Origin: Deltaproteobacteria bacterium
GTDB lineage: Bacteria > Myxococcota_A > Polyangia > Nannocystales > Nannocystaceae
DNA: 64,000 nt
Assembly (NCBI GenBank): GCA_016709225.1
Contig: JADJEE010000001.1
Span: 2,914,001-2,978,000 of the forward strand
Direction: 5' to 3'
The notes beneath the pieces are model-generated. The model was not told the DNA's origin. It saw only the letters and a list, made by a program, of their open reading frames with translations, and made no database searches. A program made the translations under genes and the position numbers. Shown here one piece after another: positions 36,176 through 43,374 of the stretch. Within the stretch, counting starts at the first letter, position 1. Each line of letters opens with the position of its first letter.

Positions 36176-37422
36176 CGCTCCCCCTCTTGTCCGCTTGCGG
36201 CGGAATCCACGGACCCATCGACGCACGATCGCTCGATGCGAGCGCGAACCGGCGTCGCCGGCCGCGTGTCGAGCAACACGCGGGCCTCGCCGCGAGCCTG
36301 CGCCGACTTGCCCAGCGCGCACAGGGCCTCGATGCGCAGCGCCGCGCGGGCGTCCGCGAGTGGGCTGTCGGGCAGCTCGCGCGCCGCCTGCGTCGTGATC
36401 GCGAGCGCAGCCTCGGCATCTCCGTCGCGCAGCGCTCGCGTGGCGTCCTGCAGCAGCGCGTTGTCCCGCGTCAACGACGGCACCGACTCGACCCGGGCGG
36501 CCGCGCGCGGTGCTGCACGCGATGGCGTCGCTGCAGGCGGCAATCGGGCTGGGTTCGCGGTGTGGCGTGGCGCCGGCTCTGGCCCCACCGGCAGGGTCGC
36601 CGGTGTCGCGACGACGAGCCCCGCCTCGGCGGGGGCCGGGGTGGCGCGCGACACGGACTCGCGCGCGGCCGCGGGCACGTCGGCTTCGCGGCTGCCGGTG
36701 GCCGCAAACGCGGCTCCGATCGCGAACGTCACGCCGCCGGCGATGGCCGCCACCTTCGCCACCGTCGCGAGCCCCAGCAGCGCCGCCGGCTTCGCGGCGT
36801 TCGGCAGGCCGAGCCTTGGCAGCAGCAGCATCCAACCGTGGGTGGTGGCGCGCGGTCGCTGCTCGCGGGCCTCGTGCACGACCCCCGAAGGATCGCGCTC
36901 CGCCAGCGACTCGCGGAAGCGGCGACGCAGGCTCTGCACGCGACTGTAGGTCGTGCTGGTGTTCAGCGCCAGGATCGCGGCCGCCTCGGGCCCGGTCATG
37001 CCCTCGATCTCGGACAGCACGAAGAGCTCGCGATCCACGGGATCGAGCGCGGCGAGGAACCGATCGAGCACGAGGATCGCCTCGGGCGTCGCACTCCGCG
37101 GTGGCGCAGCCTCGCTCGCGACCGCCATCGCCCTGCGCTTGCGAGCGCCGCGCTGCTCGGCGCGGCGGTAGTTGCTCGCGACCCGCCGCGCGATGCCGTA
37201 CAGCCACGCCTTCGCGGTCGGCATCGCGAGTTCGTCGAAGCGCCGATACGCCGTGATGAACGTGTCTTGAACCGCATCGTCCATGAGCGCACCCGCGACA
37301 CCGAAGCGGCGCACCGCGTGCCACACGAACCCGTAGTGGGCGCGGTACAGCGCCTCCATCGGGTGCGGCGTGCGGACCGCGTCGGGCGCCGTGTCGAGCA
37401 TCGGGGTGGCATTGTCCACCAT
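36172..37422 (-). CDS. ECF sigma factor fused to TM segment and extracytoplasmic domain
   Basis: 416 aa from the ATG at 37422 (ATG 37401 also possible). Sigma-2 region at about 25-92 (HYGFVWHAVRRFG..DDAVQDTFITAYRRF..WLYGIARRVASNYRR) and sigma-4 at about 117-173 (LDPVDRELFVLSEIEGMTGPEAAAILALNTSTTYSRVQSLRRRF). A TM helix (213-242, LLGLATVAKVAAIAGGVTFAIGAAFAA) follows, then ~170 residues with Pro/Ala/Arg-rich and TPR-like segments (DNALLQDATRALRDGDAEAALAITTQAAREL). Sigma factors with a C-terminal TM/extracytoplasmic extension have been described in Myxococcota and other phyla, and the extension may replace a separate anti-sigma factor. Its target promoters are unknown. Confidence 0.85.
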   Translation of the reverse strand: MVDNATPMLDTAPDAVRTPHPMEALYRAHYGFVWHAVRRFGVAGALMDDAVQDTFITAYRRFDELAMPTAKAWLYGIARRVASNYRRAEQRGARKRRAMAVASEAAPPRSATPEAILVLDRFLAALDPVDRELFVLSEIEGMTGPEAAAILALNTSTTYSRVQSLRRRFRESLAERDPSGVVHEAREQRPRATTHGWMLLLPRLGLPNAAKPAALLGLATVAKVAAIAGGVTFAIGAAFAATGSREADVPAAARESVSRATPAPAEAGLVVATPATLPVGPEPAPRHTANPARLPPAATPSRAAPRAAARVESVPSLTRDNALLQDATRALRDGDAEAALAITTQAARELPDSPLADARAALRIEALCALGKSAQARGEARVLLDTRPATPVRARIERSCVDGSVDSAASGQEGER

Positions 37423-37614
37423 CGGAGGATTCCACGACGGACGCGGTCGATTTCCCGCCGACCGCCACGGATGACGCCGCGCGAGCGCCACATCGCCACC
37501 GGCGACGTTAGGCGAGCGCCCCCACGAGCGCCGCGCCAAGTCGAGCGCCTCCTCGAGGTGCCGAGCCCGTGCGCTCGGCCGAAGCCGGACGGGCGGACTC
37601 TTGCGGGCTGGGGA

Positions 37615-37854
37615 TCAACGTGAGGGGTAGGTCTCCACTGCGCCGCGCCCTCGAGGCGGCGGGAACACAAGGGTCCTCGCGAGCCCCGCGACACACGCGG
37701 GGATGCCTGGATCGGCAAAGCCCGGGTCGGTCGTGACGGATGCAACCGCTCCGTCGTCGTCGATCGTGAGGCTCACGTTCAGCGCCCCTGCGACGTTCGG
37801 GTCGAGGTCGACGAGGGCTCCCCGTTGGGCAGACGTGGAAGGATGCTGGCCGAT
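37615..37854 (-). pseudogene. Remnant of an AgmX/PglI-type C-terminal domain
   Basis: On the minus strand, an open stretch of 79 codons without a start ends at TGA 37617-37615. It reads ...DLDPNVAGALNVSLTIDDDG..., DPGIPACVAGLAR and TLVFPPPRGRG, the pattern of the AgmX/PglI C-terminal (TonB-like) domain: DPNL.G.V.V.F.I...G, one Cys before an AVR.W.FP.P helix/strand. An in-frame TAG lies at 37857-37855; the similarity (IGQ...) seems to continue through that codon. The gene is therefore probably dead. The pattern match is by eye. Confidence 0.55.
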
Positions 37855-37904
37855 CTACGTGATGCCACCGCTCACGTGCCGCGCGGCCTTCCCCCGACTT
37901 GGTC

Positions 37905-38378
37905 TCATCGGGCGGGGAGCTGCACCTCGAGCAGCGAGGTGTCCGTGGCCGCGCGGCCGCGCCGGTGGGGCGCGACCGGGTCGAGCTCCATGTTCGCCAG
38001 GCATGTGAGGCGCCCGGGCTCGGCCCACACGTCGCGCGGGTCGTTGAAGCTCTCGTGCTCGTGCACGATCACCTCCGATCGCACCACGCGGGCCTGGTCG
38101 GCGTCGAGAACGTAGCGAGTGAGACGATCACCGCCGATGCCATAGAGCGCCCCTTCAACGTAGGCCAAGCCGTCGTCCCCGGCGGCGGCGGCGAAGGGTT
38201 CGCCGAGGAATCGCTGACCGGGCAGGTCGTAGATGCTCAGGCCGCCCTCGTACGCGGTCGCGAACAGGCGCGGTGCCGCGTCCGACAGTGCGATGCCGTG
38301 GACCCGCCCGAGGCGGGGATCCACCACTAGCGGCTCGATCGCGGCCGCCGGGTCGATGGTGTCGACGACGTGGATCAT
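37905..38378 (-). pseudogene. Fragment of a beta-propeller protein
   Basis: A 157-aa frame (MIHVVDTIDPAAAIEPLVVD, RVHGIALSDAAPRLFATAYEGGLSIYDL, DDGLAYVEGALYGIGG) has the cadence of a YncE/WD-like propeller. It lacks a signal or the first blades. Immediately upstream the same frame reads GRAYLSDTLHG and then meets a TGA, so the N-terminal part has been cut off or is in another frame. Taken as a truncated remnant; a short expressed protein is not excluded. It lies next to two other gene fragments (37.6-38.6 kb). Confidence 0.5.
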
Positions 38379-38541
38379 CCCGTGCAGTGTGTCCGAGAGG
38401 TACGCTCGCCCTCAGTCATCCAGCCCGCGCAAATCGGACGCCGATCGACGCTGCGATCGACATCCGTCCAGCAGGCACCGGCGTCGGCAGGAACTCTGCA
38501 CCGCGTGAACGACGACGTGGAGCTCGGGGTGAAAGTCGCGG

Positions 38542-38604
38542 TGCTAGCGCCGCGGGCTGCCCCAGCGCAGCCCGACGCCGACCAGGGGACGCACCGACAC
38601 CGGC
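38542..38604 (-). repeat. 63-bp direct repeat, left copy (3'-end remnant of gene at 40554)
   Basis: Matches 40552-40614 at 57 of 63 positions. It encodes the last residues of a protein ending VSVRPLVGVGLRWGSPRR, compared with VSVRALVGVELRWGGSRR at the end of the 40554-41654 protein. The match stops close to the 3' end of the PKD/multi-TM gene. Confidence 0.8.
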
Positions 38605-38625
38605 ACGCGAGCGACGCCGACTCGA

Positions 38626-40353
38626 TCACGGCCCATGAAGGCGGCTCCGAGCCTCATCGAGCCCGCCGCGCGCGGCCGCCGGCAAGCTGACCCGCGCCCA
38701 ACCTGGCACCCATCGCGGCCACGGCCGACAGCCCACGAACCGCGCCCACCAATAGGCGATCGAAGCCAACGCGCTGAAGTACGCACCGTCGATCGCCGGC
38801 CCGACGAAGCACAATCCGAACCTGCCCGCGAACGCCCCGAGGACGAGCACCGCGATCGAGATCAGCCACGATGCCCCCGCGAGGAAGAGGAGAAAGTCGA
38901 TCAACAGGTCGAGGAGGAGGCAGTTGTTCGAGGCAGTGGCACACAGAAGCAGCCAACCGACGAAGATGACGAACCCGATCAGCAGCAACAGCACACCGAG
39001 TCCAGTCAAGAGGATGCCCGCCTGCCAGAGGCTCATGAACAACAGACACAGGCCGACCCCGAGGAGCAGGGCACCGACCGCCATGATGAGCAACATCATG
39101 ATGAGCCAGAAGAGGCAGGTCTCGTCGGGGGGTGCCGTTGTCGTCGGTGCCGGCGTCTTCCCACACGCACTGACCGAGATCTTGCGTTCCACGCTGGTGG
39201 GGGGGCACCTCGAATCACGAGGCCGGAACCGGACGCGGACGAGCTTGTCGCCTGCGGTGGCGTAGTTGTGATCCGCGCGCGGGCCTCCAGTCACCGCGGG
39301 CGTCCCATCACCGAAATCCCACTCGTAGGTGCCGCCGGCGTCCGCAGGCTCGGTCGTCGCCACCAAGGTCACGGAGGCGACGCCGTCGGCGGTTCCATCG
39401 GCGTTGGCGACGCAGTGCTCGCTCGCCATTTCGACGTCTCGTAGGAATGGACAGGCTGGTGGGCCGCACGCACCCACGTCGATGGATTGCGTCTTCCTGA
39501 GCTCGCCGCAAGGTGCACCGCTGCTGGGTGTGAACGACACCGTCACGGCGTACGACCGACCGGGGACGAAAGCGTGCTGCTTGGTCGGCGCGCTGCTCGT
39601 CTCGTGGGGCGTTCCGTCGCCAAAATCCCACGAGAACACCCCTGGGGCGCCCTCGGGATCGGTACGAACGAACAAACCCACGATCGCCGTCGTGCCGTCG
39701 TTGGCACAGGTCTCGTCGGTGACGACGAGGCTCGTGAGGGCGGGACAACAGGGAGGAATCGTCAGCGGCACCGACAACGGCTCGTCATCGCAACCATCGC
39801 GCCGTACCACGACCTCGACGGAGACGTTGCCCGGCGTCTCGTACTCGTGCTCGAAGCTCGGATCGTCGAGGCGTGACGGACGCTGCGACACCGGGACCGG
39901 CCCCGGCTCGTCGCCGAATTTCCAGAAATACCGAGTGCCCGATGGCGCGGCTGTGTTGAGCCGCACTTCGAACCGCACGGTGGTGCGCAGCCCAGACCCG
40001 GCGCAGGTCGTGCCGGTCATCACGATATCGGTTGGGTACGCGCAGTCCGGCACGCGCTCGCAGTCGATCGCTCGGTTCTCCCAGGCGACGGCCGAGCAAC
40101 CCGCGACATCCCGGCACGTGGCGCGAATCGAGGCGCGATCACGGCAGCGAACGTCGGGGCCCGGAGCCTCCACGATGACCTGCCACGTCCCGTCTTGCGC
40201 GACCGTGGCCGCACCGGTCGCGGCGCGACCAGCCACCACGACCTCGACGTCGACTAGCTTGCAGTCCCCGGCGGTCCCGCGCACGCGGAACCAGCGGACG
40301 ATGGCGCCGCTCTGCTCGAGTCCCCGGACGTCCGTGATTGCGAGCTGGCACAT
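38626..40353 (-). CDS. PKD-domain protein with C-terminal multi-TM region
   Basis: 575 aa. The ATG at 40353 has a perfect AGGAGG ribosome site (GCAGGAGGCCCGCATG). It has no Sec signal. N-terminal ~100 residues (MCQLAITDVRGLEQSG, Cys-containing) are unassigned. Three PKD-like repeats follow with the YxWDFGDGTP signature (RYFWKFGDEPGP, FSWDFGDGTPHET, YEWDFGDGTPAVTGG), each with paired cysteines. A hydrophobic C-terminal half has about five TM segments starting FWLIMMLLIMAVGALLL. Topology is unclear: PKD domains usually lie outside the cell, yet no signal is visible. It is bounded by the 63-bp direct repeat. Function unknown. Confidence 0.75.
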   Translation of the reverse strand: MCQLAITDVRGLEQSGAIVRWFRVRGTAGDCKLVDVEVVVAGRAATGAATVAQDGTWQVIVEAPGPDVRCRDRASIRATCRDVAGCSAVAWENRAIDCERVPDCAYPTDIVMTGTTCAGSGLRTTVRFEVRLNTAAPSGTRYFWKFGDEPGPVPVSQRPSRLDDPSFEHEYETPGNVSVEVVVRRDGCDDEPLSVPLTIPPCCPALTSLVVTDETCANDGTTAIVGLFVRTDPEGAPGVFSWDFGDGTPHETSSAPTKQHAFVPGRSYAVTVSFTPSSGAPCGELRKTQSIDVGACGPPACPFLRDVEMASEHCVANADGTADGVASVTLVATTEPADAGGTYEWDFGDGTPAVTGGPRADHNYATAGDKLVRVRFRPRDSRCPPTSVERKISVSACGKTPAPTTTAPPDETCLFWLIMMLLIMAVGALLLGVGLCLLFMSLWQAGILLTGLGVLLLLIGFVIFVGWLLLCATASNNCLLLDLLIDFLLFLAGASWLISIAVLVLGAFAGRFGLCFVGPAIDGAYFSALASIAYWWARFVGCRPWPRWVPGWARVSLPAAARGGLDEARSRLHGP

Positions 40354-40551
40354 GCGGGCCTCCTGCGCTCCTGCGCGAGCCAACCTACCACGCGGGGTGC
40401 GTTCACGACGATGCCGCGAGTGTCCAGCCTCGCGAGCGAGTGATCGAGACCAAGTCGCGTCGGGCGCCCGCGCGAACACGACCAGCGCGGCGACGCGCGA
40501 GCCGGCCAACTGGCCAGCACCCGCGCTTGCTCTCTCAGTCCCAGGCGGCAC

Positions 40552-40614
40552 TGCTAGCGCCGCGAGCCACCCCAGCGCAGCTCGACGCCGACCAGCGCAC
40601 GCACCGACACCGGC
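40552..40614 (-). repeat. 63-bp direct repeat, right copy (3' end of gene at 40554)
   Basis: Intact partner of the 38542-38604 repeat, being the 3' end of the protein gene at 40554-41654. The two copies have the same orientation and enclose the PKD/multi-TM gene and about 190 bp before its start. Confidence 0.8.
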
Positions 40615-41654
40615 CACTGCACCAGCGACCGCCGGCCGTCGACCACGAAGCGGTGGCCGACCACGCGCGCGATGCCATCGACGGCGGCGACGATCGCCAC
40701 CGGTCCCCAGCGCCGCACGAGGCCGACGCCCGCGACCCCAGCCGCCCAAGGCGCGAGCACCGGGGGCGAGTCGATCCCCCGCGGACGCGCGCGCAGGACC
40801 CCCGCCTCGGCGCCGCCACACAGCGGCAGCTCGAGCGCGCGCACGAACAGCCGACCGCACCCGCGCGCGCCGACGCTGCCGAGCTGATAGGTGACGCCGC
40901 GACCGTCTTCGCCGCGGACCGTGCGTGGTGCGAGCCAGGCTCCGTGCAGCTCGAGCCGTGCACGACGCCACAGCAGCGAGAGCGCAGCCGTGAGCGCGAG
41001 CGTGGGCGGGGGGATCGCACCGGCTTCGAGCCCGGCCGCGACGCGGAGCCCGAGTCCCGGCGCCGCACGCCGACGCTCGACCCGCCGCGTGTCGATCGCC
41101 GGCTCGACCGCAGGCGTCCGCATCGGCGAGATCTCCGGCGGCGAGGTCGTCACCGCCGGTGCGGGGTCGGGCTCGGGCACGGTCATCGGCCCGGGCAGGG
41201 TCATCGGCCCGGGCGCCGTCAGCGGCTCGGACGGCGGGATCGCGGCCGAGGGCTCGAGGGCGATCGCGACCAACACCGCGGTCGTCTCCGTCAGCTCGGC
41301 GCACGTCGGCGACGTGATGGTCCGCGTGTCGCTGCGTCCCTGGTACGTCGAACGCAGCATCAACGTCGCCGCGGTCTCGGTGCGGGTGACCTCGCCCTCG
41401 ATGACCAACACCCCCTCGCCGCTGGGAGCGTCCGGTAGCAACGCGTGGATGCGGCGCTCGAGTTCCTCTCGCGAAGGACAGTCCGCGGGTGCGCGCCAGT
41501 GCAGCTCGAGTTCGCGTGGATCGGGCGGTGCCGGAATCGTCGCCGGCGCGGTGTTCGGCGCCAGCGCGACGATGCACAGGGTGGCGAGGACGAACGACAA
41601 GCGCGATCGGTTGTACAGCAGGATCCCGCCGGCCGCGCCACACCGGCCGGCCAC
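40554..41654 (-). CDS. Exported protein of a Myxococcota-type family, unknown function
   Basis: About 366 aa from a GTG at 41654; a GTG at 41789 extends the frame further but in a less natural composition. A signal-like segment (LSFVLATLCIVALAP) precedes the motif W.APADCPSREELERRIHALLP, seen by eye in many Myxococcota hypothetical proteins. A Pro-rich linker (~120-160) is followed by a Gly/Val/Leu-rich beta-strand region to the end (LRVAAGLEAGAIPPP, RALELPLCGGAEAGVLR), probably a membrane or shell beta-barrel-like domain. The stop is in the direct repeat. Function unknown. Confidence 0.75.
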   Translation of the reverse strand: MAGRCGAAGGILLYNRSRLSFVLATLCIVALAPNTAPATIPAPPDPRELELHWRAPADCPSREELERRIHALLPDAPSGEGVLVIEGEVTRTETAATLMLRSTYQGRSDTRTITSPTCAELTETTAVLVAIALEPSAAIPPSEPLTAPGPMTLPGPMTVPEPDPAPAVTTSPPEISPMRTPAVEPAIDTRRVERRRAAPGLGLRVAAGLEAGAIPPPTLALTAALSLLWRRARLELHGAWLAPRTVRGEDGRGVTYQLGSVGARGCGRLFVRALELPLCGGAEAGVLRARPRGIDSPPVLAPWAAGVAGVGLVRRWGPVAIVAAVDGIARVVGHRFVVDGRRSLVQWPVSVRALVGVELRWGGSRR

Positions 41655-41811
41655 CTTTACGCCGCGCGCCGACGTGACGCAGGCAGCGAGCCACGATGGT
41701 CCCGCACGCTGGGCCGTGCGCGTGCGCCCGCACGCCGGTTCGAGCCGGGTCTGCACGCACGCGCGGGCGCGGTGGTCGACGGCCGCCACGCGCGTGCGAC
41801 AATCTCACCGC

Positions 41812-42372
41812 ATGCGCGTCAAGGGCACCGCCTTCCACGCTCGGCTGTACCTGCTGAAGCACAAGCTCGGCGAGGACGCCGTCGAGGCGTTCGTCGCCGC
41901 GTATCGGCGCGAGCACCCCGAGTTCCCCACCAGCGTGCTGCCGACCTCGCAGATCCCCGCCGAGACCTTCCTACAGCTCAACGACGCCATCGTGGAGCAG
42001 GTCTACGGCGGCGACACCGACTCGCTGTGGGAGCTGGGCGCGATGAGTGCCGAGTGGTCGCTCACCGAAGGGCCCTACAAGGGTCTGCTCGAGGGCCGCG
42101 ACGTCACGCGCTTCGCAGCAATGGCCCCGGTGATGTGGTCGAACTTCTTCGACACCGGCCGGGCGCGCACCGAGGTGCGCCCCGACTGCATCGAGCTCCA
42201 CATCGAGGGCGTGCCCGTCGGCCTGCGTCACCTCTACTTCGAGTACTCGGTCATCGGCTACTTCCGCCGCGGGCTCGAGATGCTGGGCGGCAACGTGCGG
42301 ATGGAGCGTGTCACTGGCTTCTCGGCCGGCGACGCGGACGTTCACTATCGCCTGCACCTCACGGCGCCGTAG
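41812..42372 (+). CDS. DUF2378/TIGR02265-like family protein
   Basis: 186 aa, ATG at 41812. It begins MRVKGTAFHARLYLLKHKLGEDAVEAF and has the Myxococcota paralogous-family pattern (V.GT...AR......G......V), with FFDTGRARTEVRPDCIELHIEGVPVGLRHLYFEYSVIGYFRRGLEMLGG near the end, as in HNOB/V4R-like small-molecule-binding folds. It probably binds a ligand or a partner, with no enzymatic motif. It is convergent with fmt, with repeat copy B between the stops. Confidence 0.65.
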   Translation: MRVKGTAFHARLYLLKHKLGEDAVEAFVAAYRREHPEFPTSVLPTSQIPAETFLQLNDAIVEQVYGGDTDSLWELGAMSAEWSLTEGPYKGLLEGRDVTRFAAMAPVMWSNFFDTGRARTEVRPDCIELHIEGVPVGLRHLYFEYSVIGYFRRGLEMLGGNVRMERVTGFSAGDADVHYRLHLTAP

Positions 42373-42394
42373 CGCTCGACCGCGCGCGCCGCTC

Positions 42395-42425
42395 GTACCT
42401 CGACACAGGGATTGTGACGGGCCAT
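42395..42425 (+). repeat. Dispersed ~31-bp intergenic repeat, copy B
   Basis: Starts GTACCTCGACACAGGGATTG and ends ACGGGCCAT. It lies 22 bp after the DUF2378-like stop and 16 bp before the fmt stop, in a convergent intergenic space. It matches copy C over its whole 31-bp length. Confidence 0.78.
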
Positions 42426-42441
42426 GACGCGGCCATGGCCC

Positions 42442-43374
42442 CTAGTCCAGGCGCTCGCCGGGCGCGAATGGTCGCCCGGCCGCGTAGGCGCGCGCGGGCA
42501 TGCGGCGCTTGCCGGCCGGCTGCAGCTCGCCGACGCACAGCACGCCGTCGCCGACCGCGACGTGCAGGCCCGCGGCATCGACCGCCAGCACGGCCCCGGG
42601 CGCAGCGTCGTCACGGCTGCGCGTCGACGTCCGCGCCGCGAACAGCTTGAGCTCGTCGCTGCCACGCACACACGCGGCCGTCGGCCACGGGTCCATCCCG
42701 CGCACGTGGTCGACGAGCGCCGTGACCCCGCGGGTCCAGTCGATGCGGCCCTCCTCCTTGCGCAGCGGCGGCGCCAGCACCACGCCGGCGTCGGGTTGCG
42801 GGGTCGGTGTGGGCACGTCGGGGAAGGCCGCGAGGAACTCGCCCAGCGCGGCCGCACCGAGCTCGGCGAGCCGGGCGAACAGCTCGCCTTGAGTCTCGTA
42901 GGGATCGATCGCGCAGCGGACCACGCGGTGCACCGCGCCGGTGTCGAGCCCGGCATCCATCTGCATGATGCTCACGCCGGTCTCGCGGTCACCGGCGAGG
43001 ATCGCCCGCTGGATCGGCGCGGCGCCGCGCCAGCGCGGCAACAGCGACGCGTGCACGTTGAGGCAGCCGTACGTCGGGAGCGTCAGCAGGTCGGTCGGCA
43101 GGATGCGGCCGAACGCGACCACGATCGCGAGTTCGGGGCGATGCTCGGCGAGTGCGTCCCGCAGCGTGCCGTCCTTCATCTTGGTCGGTTGCAGGATCGG
43201 CACGTCGAGCGCGAGCGCGGCCTGCTTGACCGCGGGCTGCGTGACCGCGCGCCCGCGCCCCGCCGGGCGATCCGGCTGGCATACCACCGCCCGCAGGTCG
43301 CAGCGCGCCGCGACCTCCCGCAGGCTCGGCAGCGCGAACTCGGGCGACCCCATGAACACCGCGCGCAACTTCAT
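42442..43374 (-). CDS. fmt: Methionyl-tRNA formyltransferase
   Basis: 310 aa, ATG at 43374. It transfers a formyl group from 10-formyltetrahydrofolate to initiator Met-tRNA. Motifs: MKLRAVFMGSPEFALPSL, NVHASLLPRWRGAAPIQRAI with the HxSLLPxxRG catalytic region, SIMQMDAGLDTGAV and a C-terminal RNA-binding domain (AARTSTR, VLCVGELQPAGKRRM). Its ATG overlaps the stop of the upstream REC-DUF4388-J gene (ATGA). Presence downstream of priA matches the usual priA-(def)-fmt proximity. Confidence 0.95.
   Translation of the reverse strand: MKLRAVFMGSPEFALPSLREVAARCDLRAVVCQPDRPAGRGRAVTQPAVKQAALALDVPILQPTKMKDGTLRDALAEHRPELAIVVAFGRILPTDLLTLPTYGCLNVHASLLPRWRGAAPIQRAILAGDRETGVSIMQMDAGLDTGAVHRVVRCAIDPYETQGELFARLAELGAAALGEFLAAFPDVPTPTPQPDAGVVLAPPLRKEEGRIDWTRGVTALVDHVRGMDPWPTAACVRGSDELKLFAARTSTRSRDDAAPGAVLAVDAAGLHVAVGDGVLCVGELQPAGKRRMPARAYAAGRPFAPGERLD

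Noticed and set aside
37703..38008. Short plus-strand frame at 37703
   Set aside because: It is antisense to the AgmX-like remnant and to the propeller fragment and has no family feature.
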